A stretch of 64,000 nt of DNA from NCBI RefSeq assembly GCF_021458635.1, contig NZ_JAIRDQ010000012.1, positions 124,001-188,000 on the forward strand, in the 5' to 3' direction. Source of the DNA: Bradyrhizobium monzae (GTDB lineage Bacteria; Pseudomonadota; Alphaproteobacteria; Rhizobiales; Xanthobacteraceae). Both the position numbers and the translations under genes were made by a program. Positions 35,737 through 44,833 of the stretch are shown here, piece after piece. Position 1 is the first letter of the stretch, and each line of letters begins with the position of its first letter. The notes under the pieces are model-generated. The model saw only the letters and a program-made list of their open reading frames with translations, was not told the origin of the DNA and searched no databases.

Positions 35737-37416
35737 ATGTTCGGATCTCTTCGCATCTCCACCAAGCTCTTGATCGTCGTCTTGTTGTCAATTCTCGGGA
35801 TGGTCGGCACCGCCGGCATCGGCCTATCGACCCTGAAGAATACCTTGCTCGCGGATAGAAAGGCGAAGGTGAAGGAGCTGGTCCTGCTCGCTCGCTCCGC
35901 GATCGAAGCCGACTACCAAGCCGGGCGCAAAACCGGCCTGTCAGAACTGGAGGCGCGTGAACGATCGAGAGCGCTGCTTCGCATGCTGCGTTACGACAAC
36001 GACAACGCCTTCTACGCCGCGACCAAAGAAGGCATCCTCGAAGTGCATCCCAAGCAGGCCGTCGAGGGCAAAGATATGACGCAAACGAAAGACGCAAATG
36101 GCGTCTACTTCTTTCGTGATGCGGTCGCGGCCGCTGCCCGCGGCGGCGGTTTCGTGACTTTCAGCTTCCCGCGCCCCGGCGGCAGCGAGCCGGTGCAGAC
36201 CCTCACTTATGCCACTCAAGTTCCAATATACGGATGGGTTCTGACCAGCGCCCTTTATATCGACGATATCGATCAGATCTTCTGGACAGAAGCGCGCCGC
36301 CTGGGAGGGATCGTCTTCTTCATCCTCTTGCTCGTGGCCGGAGTATCTCTCCTGATTAGCCGTAACGTGGCCAACCCCATCGCGGCGATGACGACGGCGA
36401 TGCTCGAGCTCTCGAGCGGGGGGACCGAGGTGACAATTCCCGCTCAGGACAGAAAAGACGAAATTGGCGCAATGGCCAGATCCGTCCAGGTTTTCAAGGA
36501 GAGCATGACCGAGACCATTCGTTTGCGTCACGCTCAGGATGAGTTGAGGCAGCAGAGCGAAGCTGAGAAGAGGCTGTTCATCACCAAGACGGCCGATGAA
36601 TTCGAAAGCGAGATCAGGAGATCGCTGGATACGCTCGCCAAGGCCGCGCGCGAAATGCATATCACGTCGCAGCGCATGTCGACGTCATCGGAGGAGGCGA
36701 CCGAACAGGCGACGACTGTCGTGGCAGCCGCAGAGCAAACCTCCGCCAATGTGCAGACAGTCGCTGCCGCAACGGAGCAGCTTTCCGCATCCGTTCATGA
36801 GATCGGTCGCCAGGTGGATCAATCGACCACGATTGCTTCAAAGGCCATGGATGAAGCCAAACGCACGAACGAGGTTGTGCATGGGTTGTCGTCCGCGGCC
36901 CAGAAGATCGGGGATGTCGTGAAATTGATCACCAATATTGCCGGTCAGACTGATCTTCTGGCTCTCAACGCAACTATTGAGGCCGCTCGTGCTGGAGACG
37001 CTGGTAGCGGCTTCGCGGTGGTGGCCAACGAGGTAAAGTCGCTCGCAGGCCAAACAGCCAAGGCGACTGAGGCAATCTCCGCGCAGATAGAAGCCATGCA
37101 AGTCGCGACCACGGAGGCCGTCGAGGCCATCGAGGGTATCGGTAGCACGATCGTCTCGATCAACGAGATCACGGTGGCTATCGCCGCGGCCATTCAGCAG
37201 CAGGGCCTTGCGACTGGCCAGATCGCGCGCAACATACAGGAAGCGGCACGCGGCACCAACCAAGTCTCGGATAACATCGTTCGCGTCAATCGAATGGCAG
37301 GCGAAACCGGCGCAGCGGCGCAACTCGTGTCCCGTTCGGCCGAGGACCTCAGTAAGCAGTCTGCAGGCCTGCTTGTCGACGTTGAACGCCTCGTTGCCAA
37401 CATTCGAGGCGCATAG
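35737..37416 (+). CDS. Methyl-accepting chemotaxis protein with single Cache domain
   Basis: This 559-residue chemoreceptor has, in order, TM1 (residues ~8-30), a periplasmic sCache_2-type sensor (~35-185; DNDNAFYAATKEGILEVHP, PIYGWVLTSALYIDDID), TM2 (~187-208), a HAMP domain (NPIAAMTTAMLELSSGG) and a cytoplasmic signalling hairpin with the conserved tip (LLALNATIEAARAGDAGSGF). It feeds CheA/CheW. I chose the ATG at 35737 (MFGSLRIST), which puts TM1 at the N-terminus. Lying between the binding protein and oxygenase genes, it probably senses the compound that the island imports. Confidence 0.9.
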   Translation: MFGSLRISTKLLIVVLLSILGMVGTAGIGLSTLKNTLLADRKAKVKELVLLARSAIEADYQAGRKTGLSELEARERSRALLRMLRYDNDNAFYAATKEGILEVHPKQAVEGKDMTQTKDANGVYFFRDAVAAAARGGGFVTFSFPRPGGSEPVQTLTYATQVPIYGWVLTSALYIDDIDQIFWTEARRLGGIVFFILLLVAGVSLLISRNVANPIAAMTTAMLELSSGGTEVTIPAQDRKDEIGAMARSVQVFKESMTETIRLRHAQDELRQQSEAEKRLFITKTADEFESEIRRSLDTLAKAAREMHITSQRMSTSSEEATEQATTVVAAAEQTSANVQTVAAATEQLSASVHEIGRQVDQSTTIASKAMDEAKRTNEVVHGLSSAAQKIGDVVKLITNIAGQTDLLALNATIEAARAGDAGSGFAVVANEVKSLAGQTAKATEAISAQIEAMQVATTEAVEAIEGIGSTIVSINEITVAIAAAIQQQGLATGQIARNIQEAARGTNQVSDNIVRVNRMAGETGAAAQLVSRSAEDLSKQSAGLLVDVERLVANIRGA

Positions 37417-37463
37417 GCTCGCTGAAGGCAGCGAGCGGAGTATCTCCGCGGTGCTTCGGGTGT

Positions 37464-37484
37464 ACTATCGATCGGGCCGATAGT
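37464..37484 (+). promoter_or_regulatory. Palindrome ACTATCG-N7-CGATAGT upstream of the reductase gene
   Basis: A perfect 7-bp-arm inverted repeat contains the ATC-N9-GAT core of LysR/NodD boxes and sits 137 bp upstream of the reductase ATG at 37621. The identical arms and spacing recur at 40001-40021 upstream of the Rieske oxygenase. Confidence 0.65.
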
Positions 37485-37620
37485 TGGGCTCCAGGAAACC
37501 GATTTCCGCGCTGTTCTGGAATTGAATAACATCCAGCCCATAGGCGGTGATTGCGGCGATGGCGGGCAAGTCGCTCATGGCATGCGTCGGATTTGAACGA
37601 TGGTCGATCCAGGACATACG

Positions 37621-38565
37621 ATGGAAACAAGGATTCGCAGGGTCCACTACGTTGCTTGCGATATAGTGAGCATCGAGCTCGAATCCGCAACGTCAAATGA
37701 ACTCCCGCCTGCTTCTGCCGGATCGCATGTTGATGTCCATGTCTCCGACAAGATCGTTCGGCAGTATTCTGTTTGCAATGACCCCTCCCAGTCAGGCTAT
37801 TACAGACTTGCAATACTCAACGACCCGGGCTCGAGAGGGGGATCCAGGGCGATCCACGAGACCTTTCGCGAGGGAATGATCGTTAAGATAGGACGGCCGC
37901 GCAACAATTTCGGGCTTGTTGAGGATGGCGGGCGCGCGATCCTCCTCGCAGGGGGAATCGGAATCACTCCGCTGCTCTCGATGGCCTATCGGCTTCAGGC
38001 GATCGGCAACGATTTCGACTTCCACCTGTGCGTTCGGACCCGGGATCGTGCACCTTTCGTCGATGAAATCTCGGCCTCGCCGTTCGCTTGGCGATTTCGG
38101 CTCCACGTTGACGACGGGCCGGCGGAGCAGCGATTTCAGCCGGAACTGGATCTCAACGGAGTGTGCTCCAGCACGCGCATCTACATATGTGGACCGAGAG
38201 GCTTCATAGACTTTGCCGTCTCCGCTGCGAGAAGGGCTGGCTGCCTCGAGGAGAGGATTCACACCGAAAGCTTCTCCGCTGGCGACGTGAAGGGCGGGGC
38301 GTCGTTCACGGTTGTGGCTTCACGAAGCGGCCAACGACTTGTTGTGCCCGGCGACAAATCGATCGCATCGGTCCTCGAGCAGAATGGAATTAGCGTCGAA
38401 CTTTCCTGCGAACAAGGAATCTGTGGAACGTGCCTTACGAGAGTCCTCGCGGGACGACCTGAGCACAGGGATTCCTTTCAGACCAACGCCGAGAAGCAAA
38501 TGAACGACAGGATCGCAATTTGTTGTTCTCGGTCTTTGTCCGAGGAACTGATTCTCGACGTCTAG
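37621..38565 (+). CDS. Phthalate dioxygenase reductase/VanB-type flavo-iron-sulfur reductase
   Basis: This 314-residue protein has an FMN-binding barrel (IVRQYSVCNDP), an NAD-binding domain (AILLAGGIGITPLLSMA, IYICGPRGF) and a C-terminal plant-type [2Fe-2S] domain (SCEQGICGTCL then ICCSRS). It passes electrons from NAD(P)H to a Rieske oxygenase. The partner is surely the Rieske gene at 38892-39911, which is convergent with it. The ATG at 37621 (METRIRRV) is preferred because of AGGA upstream; ATG 37600 adds seven residues. A LysR-like palindrome lies upstream. Confidence 0.92.
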   Translation: METRIRRVHYVACDIVSIELESATSNELPPASAGSHVDVHVSDKIVRQYSVCNDPSQSGYYRLAILNDPGSRGGSRAIHETFREGMIVKIGRPRNNFGLVEDGGRAILLAGGIGITPLLSMAYRLQAIGNDFDFHLCVRTRDRAPFVDEISASPFAWRFRLHVDDGPAEQRFQPELDLNGVCSSTRIYICGPRGFIDFAVSAARRAGCLEERIHTESFSAGDVKGGASFTVVASRSGQRLVVPGDKSIASVLEQNGISVELSCEQGICGTCLTRVLAGRPEHRDSFQTNAEKQMNDRIAICCSRSLSEELILDV

Positions 38566-38745
38566 CCGAGTCCGGATCGCGCGTTCGAGTCGATCCGCCT
38601 GCGCCGTCGTACCCTTGGACGACCGGCCGATCTGGCAGACGCGCATGGCGCGTGGGCACTGATAGGGAGGTGTCAGATCGACTGTAACAGACGCCCGCAT
38701 GGCCCGCCCTTGCCAGAGTCAGCTGGTTCTCGCGCTGCGCGCTGC

Positions 38746-38775
38746 AAAAAAAAGCCGCCGATCTGATGCGGCGGC
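38746..38775 (-). terminator. Rho-independent terminator of the Rieske oxygenase gene
   Basis: Read on the minus strand, GCCGCCG pairs with CGGCGGC around an 8-nt loop, followed by eight T. It lies 117 bp after the Rieske stop codon. Confidence 0.8.
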
Positions 38776-38891
38776 CAAGTCAGGGAGGGGCAGACGCCCG
38801 GTCTGCCAGCGGAAACGATCGACCTTGCTTGCTGAGTAGCTTGAGAAACTCGTCGCCCGTTGTCTGGCGATCAGGTGTCAAACGCTATGCC

Positions 38892-39911
38892 TTACGACTG
38901 CTCGGCTTTGAGCTGAGCCTCCACGATCCGCCGTGCCCTGACCGCCGGGCCGTCGGTCTGTAGAAGAACGGGCTTGAGCGACATCAAGTCCTGGGTGTTC
39001 ACCATGCGCTGCTGAGCCTCGATGACCGGCTTGTCTTCGTCGTCGAAGAGAGCCACGCCGGCCTTTAGCAATTCTTGGCTGAGGTCATCTTCATCCTGGC
39101 GGAAATCGCGCGACATAGCCCAGAAGTAATGTGTCGACGTTTCTGTTTCCGGAGTGAGCAGATGAGACGTTGGAATTGAAAGGCCTTCTTCTACCGGCCT
39201 GTTGACGCCCGTCATGCCGACGTCAAGCAGAAGGAGCGAGGGAGCGTTCCAACGCATGAAGTTGCGATGGTCGCCACGCTGGTCCCCTGGAAACCCCAGC
39301 ATCTGAAAATACTTGTTCGGCAGTTGATTAGGACGCGAGAATTTCGCCCAGACCTCATTGGGTTGCGGTTCCTTTTCGGCCTCGAATTTGGGCGGCCCCT
39401 CCGCATTCTTGAACATCGGATGAAGGTACTGCCCATGGCTCAAATCGAGCAGGTTGTCAGAAACCAGCTGATAATTTGCCTGGACGTGGAGGTAGCTACT
39501 GACCGTGCGAAACTTCGGGTTTGTCAGAACACTGAAGTCCGCGATCAAGGACTCGTCGGCCTTGCTTGCGTCTCCAAGCCAAACCCACGCGACGTCATGT
39601 TTCTCCACGACCTTGTAGCTCTTGACTTTGGCTGCCCTCGGGATCGCGCCATCGCCATGTGGATTGAGGGTACATGCGCCGCTCGGATCGAAGCACAGTC
39701 CGTGGTAGGCGCACTCGACGATGTCGCCTTTGAGCTTCCCGAGGTGAAGCGGGACAAAGCGATGCGGGCACCGATCAGTAAGCGCGGCGACATCTCCGGC
39801 TTCCTTGCGGTAGAAGACAATGCTCTCGTTGGCGATGGTTCGTGACAGCAAGCTGCGTGTGATTTCACGCGACCATGCCGCGGCGTACCAGGTGTTCTGG
39901 ATGAATGACAT
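38892..39911 (-). CDS. Rieske non-heme iron oxygenase, VanA-like
   Basis: This 339-residue oxygenase component has Rieske ligands Cys48, His50 (RCPHR), Cys67 and His70 (ECAYHG) and the mononuclear iron site in DNLLDLSHGQYLHP (His159, His164, with Asp156 bridging). VanA-type enzymes typically O- or N-demethylate or hydroxylate small molecules; similar oxygenases demethylate stachydrine in rhizobia. The start at 39911 (MSFIQNTWYAA) follows GAGGAG. It works with the reductase at 37621. The substrate is not known. Confidence 0.92.
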   Translation of the reverse strand: MSFIQNTWYAAAWSREITRSLLSRTIANESIVFYRKEAGDVAALTDRCPHRFVPLHLGKLKGDIVECAYHGLCFDPSGACTLNPHGDGAIPRAAKVKSYKVVEKHDVAWVWLGDASKADESLIADFSVLTNPKFRTVSSYLHVQANYQLVSDNLLDLSHGQYLHPMFKNAEGPPKFEAEKEPQPNEVWAKFSRPNQLPNKYFQMLGFPGDQRGDHRNFMRWNAPSLLLLDVGMTGVNRPVEEGLSIPTSHLLTPETETSTHYFWAMSRDFRQDEDDLSQELLKAGVALFDDEDKPVIEAQQRMVNTQDLMSLKPVLLQTDGPAVRARRIVEAQLKAEQS

Positions 39912-40000
39912 TGGCTCCTCTTTGCTCCGTTCTGTCGGACGGCTGTCGGAGGAAACTCTCACCATTAGAGCGGTTTTAAAAATCAGCATTTTCAATGCAA

Positions 40001-40021
40001 ACTATCGGGATCTCCGATAGT
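40001..40021 (-). promoter_or_regulatory. Palindrome ACTATCG-N7-CGATAGT upstream of the Rieske gene
   Basis: The arms and spacer length are the same as at 37464-37484, with a different spacer sequence (GGATCTC). It sits 90 bp upstream of the Rieske ATG, as expected for a LysR activator site. Confidence 0.68.
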
Positions 40022-40124
40022 TCGCCGATTGAGCGGCCCTTCACGATGCCAAGGAGGGGAGACCGAGATGCGCCAATGGGCTCTACATCCTCGCTAACGC
40101 TGAGGCGCGTGGATCCCCGGCATC

Positions 40125-40430
40125 TTAGCGGCTGTCGTCGACTTCATAGACGTGTCGCTCGAACCGTTCCACCAGCGTGTGCATCACCCGGCGTGCTTGA
40201 ACAAACGCCTCTGAGCCGGCTCGAGCTGCCATATCGGCCTCGTATGCTGCGCAAGAGGGAAATCTGCACTCCCATCTGACGTCGGGTCCATTTCCCTCGC
40301 GCCGGACAAGGATCTCGCCGGGCTCCAGGCCGAGTTCGCGCCGGATGCCGCTTGCCTGGCGGCGCTGTTGGAGCACCGCCGGCGCCTGATCCTGCCTGGC
40401 GAAGTAGTTTGTTGCTTCGACGATCGTCAA
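40125..40430 (-). CDS. Small conserved-looking protein, possible NIPSNAP/dimeric-barrel type
   Basis: This 101-residue ORF starts at TTG behind a strong GAGGAGG. The composition is protein-like, with an alternating strand and helix pattern (ELGLEPGEILVRREGNGPDV, then a helix AAYEADMAARAGSEAF, then RFERHVYEV) that recalls NIPSNAP-like alpha+beta barrels. It is divergent from the enolase-type gene and shares the operator region at 40496-40544. The function is unknown. Confidence 0.6.
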   Translation of the reverse strand: MTIVEATNYFARQDQAPAVLQQRRQASGIRRELGLEPGEILVRREGNGPDVRWECRFPSCAAYEADMAARAGSEAFVQARRVMHTLVERFERHVYEVDDSR

Positions 40431-40495
40431 TTTTTCCTCCTCTGACCCGCGGACCGTCGGCGCCTACGCCATGCGCAATGCGGTCGCTGCGACAC

Positions 40496-40544
40496 TTGAC
40501 CGTTACGGTTTATGATCATAAAGTGTGATCACGATAAATGATCT
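40496..40544 (+). promoter_or_regulatory. Promoter with TGATCA operator, copy 2 (three half-sites)
   Basis: TTGACC (40496-40501) and TAAAGT (40519-40524) have a 17-bp spacer. Half-sites TGATCA at 40513, TGATCA at 40526 and TGATCT at 40539 are each 13 bp apart and cover the -10 region. It serves the enolase-type gene and perhaps the divergent small gene. Confidence 0.72.
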
Positions 40545-40600
40545 TGGTTTCGACCATAGCAAACTGAGCGCGAAACCAAAACGAAATAAGGCAGGCCCAT

Positions 40601-41761
40601 TTGCCCACGATCAAATCCGTCGAAACATTGATTGTCCAACTGCCGACGCGGCGAGAGCACAAATGGGCAGGTCTGACCGAGGTGATCGGTCGATACGTCA
40701 TCGTCAAGATGACCGACAGCGACGGTCGCGTTGGTTGGGGCGAGGCGCCGGCGCTCAAGGACTGGGGTGGTGAATTCGGCCGGTATTTCGGCGAATCCGC
40801 TCTGATCACGCGAGTCGTGATCGACACCTATCTGGCTCCCGCGATAGTCGGTGTCGAGCTCGGGAACATCGCCGAACTGCACGCGCGAATGGACGCAGTC
40901 ATCAGGGGCTACCCCTATTCCAAGGCTGCCGTCGAGTTCGCCGCCTACGACCTTGCCGGTCGTTGGCTCGATATCCCCGTCAGTACCCTGCTCGGCGGCA
41001 GGGCGCGCGATCGTGTGCCCGTTACGCATTCCATCGGCTTGATCTCGATCGAAGAGGCGCGCGTCGAGGTTGCAAAGCTCGTGCAGGAGGGGGTGCGAAC
41101 CATCAAGGTGAAGATCGGGGTCGAACCGGATCGAGACGTTGCAATGGTCGATGCCGTTCGCGAGGTCGCCGGCAATGCCGTCGAAATCTGCGTGGACGCC
41201 AACGAAGGCTACAAGACGCCTGGCGAGGCCGTTCAAGTTGTTCGTCGGATGGAGAAGAATCGACTGAAATATGTCGAGCAACCCGTCATGGGCATCGAGC
41301 GCATTGCCGAGGTAGGTCGCCGCATCGACGCACCCGTCATGGCCGACGAGTCGGCGTGGAATGCGCACGATTCGATCCAGATCGTTCGGTCCGGCGGCAT
41401 CCAAATCGTGTCCATCTATACGACAAAGGCCGGTGGTCTCTACAAAGCCATGGAGGTCGGGGCGGTGTGCCGGGCAGCCGGCATCATCTGTAACGTCAAC
41501 GGTTCGATCGAGACCGGGATCGGGAATCTCGCCAACGTTCAACTCGCCGCAGCCTCACCCTCCGTGACCGTGTCTTGCGTCATTCCGATTTCGACGCCGG
41601 CAGAGTTCCAGCACGGTCAGGTTGCCGGCATCTACTACAAGGACGATCTGCTCGCCGAACCGATGAAGGTCGCAGATGGCGCAATCGTCGTTCCATCCGG
41701 ACCGGGAATGGGTATCGAGGTCGATCAGAAGAAAATCGAAAAGTACCGCGTGCGGGATTAA
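40601..41761 (+). CDS. Enolase-superfamily enzyme, muconate-lactonizing/epimerase subgroup
   Basis: This 386-residue enzyme has the MLE-subgroup catalytic set: KVK (Lys169, Lys171), metal ligands Asp199 (CVDANEG), Glu226 (VEQPV) and Asp249 (MADES), and a second base Lys276 (TTKAGG). Such enzymes abstract the proton alpha to a carboxylate, giving cycloisomerases, dipeptide epimerases and N-acylamino acid racemases. It starts with TTG behind AAGG. It begins a run of plus-strand genes, 34 bp before the M24 gene. A racemase or epimerase for a cyclic or N-substituted amino acid fits the context but is not proven. Confidence 0.87.
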   Translation: MPTIKSVETLIVQLPTRREHKWAGLTEVIGRYVIVKMTDSDGRVGWGEAPALKDWGGEFGRYFGESALITRVVIDTYLAPAIVGVELGNIAELHARMDAVIRGYPYSKAAVEFAAYDLAGRWLDIPVSTLLGGRARDRVPVTHSIGLISIEEARVEVAKLVQEGVRTIKVKIGVEPDRDVAMVDAVREVAGNAVEICVDANEGYKTPGEAVQVVRRMEKNRLKYVEQPVMGIERIAEVGRRIDAPVMADESAWNAHDSIQIVRSGGIQIVSIYTTKAGGLYKAMEVGAVCRAAGIICNVNGSIETGIGNLANVQLAAASPSVTVSCVIPISTPAEFQHGQVAGIYYKDDLLAEPMKVADGAIVVPSGPGMGIEVDQKKIEKYRVRD

Positions 41762-41795
41762 GCGCGCAGCAAGAAGTTGAAAAAAGGGAGCAGTC

Positions 41796-42974
41796 ATGCG
41801 GGCGGAAATTGTCGCGAAACAAGTCAAATCAATGTCTCAGCATGGGTTGGATGCCATCATTTGCTCTTCGCCTGAGAATTTCTCGTACACTGCGGGGTTC
41901 GTGGTCCCCTCGCAACCGCTCATCCGGCACCGCCATGCAATGACCATCGTCACTGCCGACGGCCGCTCGGCATTGTTCGGCGTCGATATGGAGGCGTCGA
42001 CGATCAAGCGTCGCCAGCCGGACGTGCCGACGCGCATTTGGGCGGAATTCTCGGACGATCCCATGCTTGTGCTCGCCGACCAGCTCGCGGGGCTCGGACT
42101 TGCTCAGGCTCGCATTGGACTCGAAATGGATTACCTGCCGGCAGGTGATTTTGCTCGTTTGCTCGCGGCCATGCCGGCCGCGAAGTTCGAGCGTGCCGAA
42201 CCGATTCTGGCGCGGCTCCGTCAAATCAAGACCTCGGAGGAGATTGCGCTTTTGCGCAAGCTTTCTCGTATTGCCGACCAGGCCATTACCGACACTCTCG
42301 CCGTCGTCGACGAGGGCAATTCCGAAATGGACATCGCCGGCCACCTGACCCGCAATGTCTATGCTCTTGGCGCCGATCACTTCAAGCTGATGATCGTGGC
42401 GACCGGCGAGCGTAGCGTCTTGCCAAACGTCGGCCCGTCGGAGCGCATCTTGAAGCGTGGGGACGTCTGCCGGGTGGAGATCTTCTCCGTCATCGAGGGG
42501 TATCAGGCTGGCGTCTGCCGTACGGCGATCGTCGGCGAGGCGCCGCCCATGGCCGAGAAGATCTGGGCGCATCTGGTCGAATGCAAATACGAAATCATGG
42601 AGAAAGTGAAGCCGGGCGCGAGCTGTCGCAACGTCTACGATGCGTTCATTGCGAAGCTCGCCAAGCTCGATCTGCCGCCGATCTCGTTCGTGGGCCACGG
42701 CATTGGGCTGCACCTGCACGAAGATCCCTACCTCGGAATGACGCCGGTGCTGGGCAAGCCGGGCACCGACGCGCCGCTCGAGGAGAACATGGTCCTCGGT
42801 TTCGAGCCGCTTTGTTACGACACCGGCCATGGCTTCGGCATGCAGAACAAGGATATGCTGCTGGTGACGGCCAATGGATCGGAACTGCTTTCCGACTACG
42901 CTGACACCGACCGGTTGATTCCCGTGGGTACGGCCAAGAGAGGCGAGACCGTGCGCAGGGCCGCCGTCGCTTGA
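41796..42974 (+). CDS. Creatinase-like M24-family protein lacking the dinuclear metal Asp pair
   Basis: This 392-residue protein has the creatinase N-terminal domain (~1-140) and pita-bread C-terminal domain. In metal-dependent aminopeptidases of this fold two Asp ligands occur as D-x-G ... D-x-T-R-T; here the segment reads CRVEIFSVIEGYQAGVCRT, with Glu and Gly at those places. Creatinase and ectoine hydrolase DoeA are M24 proteins that also lack the full metal set and hydrolyse C-N bonds. His and Glu positions remain (VGHGIGLHLHEDP, GFEPLCY). A C-N hydrolase of the creatinase/DoeA type is more likely than a peptidase. The Shine-Dalgarno is AAGGGAG. Confidence 0.82.
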   Translation: MRAEIVAKQVKSMSQHGLDAIICSSPENFSYTAGFVVPSQPLIRHRHAMTIVTADGRSALFGVDMEASTIKRRQPDVPTRIWAEFSDDPMLVLADQLAGLGLAQARIGLEMDYLPAGDFARLLAAMPAAKFERAEPILARLRQIKTSEEIALLRKLSRIADQAITDTLAVVDEGNSEMDIAGHLTRNVYALGADHFKLMIVATGERSVLPNVGPSERILKRGDVCRVEIFSVIEGYQAGVCRTAIVGEAPPMAEKIWAHLVECKYEIMEKVKPGASCRNVYDAFIAKLAKLDLPPISFVGHGIGLHLHEDPYLGMTPVLGKPGTDAPLEENMVLGFEPLCYDTGHGFGMQNKDMLLVTANGSELLSDYADTDRLIPVGTAKRGETVRRAAVA

Positions 42975-43093
42975 CGGAGGCTCCGAGGGGGACGAGCTGT
43001 TTAGCTTGGTTGAAGGCCGCTCCAAATTGCCCGACGTAACGGCGCGGTGGGCCGGCGGCGCGGTCGTGATGGTAGAGCATTGGGTGAAGAAGC

Positions 43094-44533
43094 ATGCGCA
43101 CGCTGATCAAGGACTTGAATTTCGCCTTCACGGTCGACAAGAACGACACGGTCGTGCGCAACGCCAGCCTCGTGATCGAAAACGACCGCATCTCGGATAT
43201 CGGTCCGGCCGATGATGTGGCCGCACGGCAGAAGAACGTCAGTTTCGACAGGGTGATCGATGGCAAGATGCTCGGCGTCTGCCCGGGCTTCGTTGACAGC
43301 CACGTCCACCTTTCGGAGACGCTGTCACGCGCGGTCTTTCCGGATAATCTCAATACTCGCGCCTGGGTGTTCCACTGGGCTAAGCCATTTTACGCTCACA
43401 TCACCGAGGAAGACGAATATTGGGGTGCGCTGCTGGGCATCACCGAGATGCTGCGTTGTGGCACCACGTGTTTTCTCGACATGGGATCGCAATACGATCC
43501 CGGCATCGTCGTTCGCGCGATGGAAAAGGTCGGTATTCGCGGCATCACCGGGCGGCACGCGGCCGACAATCCCCCGCCCGAGCTCCCCCGCGGCTGGACC
43601 CAGGAAATGGTGGATCATCATTTCTTCCCGAACGCCGAGGCCGCACTCAAGGTGCTCGAGGATTGTGTGGTCCGCTACAATGGCGCCCTCGACGGCCGTG
43701 CCCGTTGCTGGGTCAATATCGAAGGCAAGGAACCGTGTAGCCTCGAGCTCCACGTTGGAGCGGTGAAACTGGCTGAGAGGTTGGGCGTCGGCACGACCTA
43801 TCATCTCGCCACCTCGATCGAGGAGGCGAGGGTTTGCGAGAAAAAATATGGCTGTTGGCCGATCACCCGCATCGATCGGGCCGGAGGCATAGGAAGGAAC
43901 CTGGTCATCGCTCACGGCGCGGCCGTTTCCGACGAAGAGGTCCGTCTGCTCGCCGCGCGTGGCGCCAGCGTCGCCTTCTGCCCATGCTCGTCATTCAAGC
44001 TGGGGAAGGGTGCAACCGCGATCGGCAAATATCCAGAGATGGTGAAGGCCGGCGTTAAAGTCGGCCTCGGCACCGATGGCGTGTCGGCCGCCGGCAACAT
44101 GAACCTCATGCGGCAAATGCTGCTCGTCGCCGGCATGTTCAAGGACGCCCGCTTGCAACCGGACATATTCACCGCACGACAAGCACTGCGCGCTGCGACT
44201 ATCGAAGGTGCGAAGGCGTTGATGTGGGACGACGAGATCGGTTCGCTGGAAATCGGCAAGAAGGCCGATTTCGTCCTTTTCGACCTGGACCACGTCGAAT
44301 GGACGCCGTTCTACGATCCACTGCAGGCTTTGGTATTCTCTGCATCGACCGCTTCGATCGTGCAGACTTGGGTTGATGGGAAGGCGTCATATGTCGACGG
44401 CAAGGTGCAGGGCGTTGACGAGGCGCAGATTCGGCGCAAAGCCCGGCAACTCGCCGCGGCGGCGGTAGAGCGCGCTGGTCTGCATGACGAAGCGGTCGAG
44501 ACGACCACGACTCTTTACGACGTTGGCAATTGA
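43094..44533 (+). CDS. Amidohydrolase, deaminase/chlorohydrolase subgroup (TrzN/AtzA/SsnA-like)
   Basis: This 479-residue metal-dependent hydrolase has HxH (GFVDSHVHLSE, His70 and His72), a third-strand His in LVIAHGAAVSDEE, and the last Asp in GLGTDGVSAAG. This subgroup deaminates cyclic amidines such as guanine, cytosine, creatinine and s-triazines. It is followed by a glycine riboswitch and the DadA-like gene. In this setting a deaminase for a cyclic guanidine or ureide is plausible. Confidence 0.88.
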   Translation: MRTLIKDLNFAFTVDKNDTVVRNASLVIENDRISDIGPADDVAARQKNVSFDRVIDGKMLGVCPGFVDSHVHLSETLSRAVFPDNLNTRAWVFHWAKPFYAHITEEDEYWGALLGITEMLRCGTTCFLDMGSQYDPGIVVRAMEKVGIRGITGRHAADNPPPELPRGWTQEMVDHHFFPNAEAALKVLEDCVVRYNGALDGRARCWVNIEGKEPCSLELHVGAVKLAERLGVGTTYHLATSIEEARVCEKKYGCWPITRIDRAGGIGRNLVIAHGAAVSDEEVRLLAARGASVAFCPCSSFKLGKGATAIGKYPEMVKAGVKVGLGTDGVSAAGNMNLMRQMLLVAGMFKDARLQPDIFTARQALRAATIEGAKALMWDDEIGSLEIGKKADFVLFDLDHVEWTPFYDPLQALVFSASTASIVQTWVDGKASYVDGKVQGVDEAQIRRKARQLAAAAVERAGLHDEAVETTTTLYDVGN

Positions 44534-44593
44534 CAGGCCGACTCCCATTGCGGAGGCACAAGAGAAGAACCTATCGCGTTCAATAGGCTGCAT

Positions 44594-44783
44594 GGGAGAG
44601 ATCGGTCGCCGTCGTGAACGGTGTTGGCCGGCGCCGAAGGAGCAACCCCCAGGAAACTCTCAGGCAAAAGTGACCGTGCAGCTGAACGATCTGGAGAGTG
44701 GCACTTCGAGTGCCCACCGAAGGGGACCGCCGCGTCGGCCGAGCCGTCGCGGTTAATCTCTCAGGTACAGCGACAGATTGGGG
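44594..44783 (+). ncRNA. Tandem glycine riboswitch upstream of the DadA-like gene
   Basis: Aptamer 1 has GCGCCGAAGGAGCAA, AGGAAACTCTCAGGCAAAA and GTGACCG. Aptamer 2 has ATCTGGAGAGTGGCAC, CCACCGAAGGGGA and AATCTCTCAGGTACAGCGACAGA, followed by GGGG. This is the two-aptamer glycine riboswitch. It ends ~50 bp before the ATG at 44834. It implies that the downstream oxidase is made when glycine is abundant. Confidence 0.9.
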
Positions 44784-44833
44784 ATAAGCCGCGGGCTTCG
44801 GTCCGCTTCCCAACTTTGATCGCGGAGAGCGAA

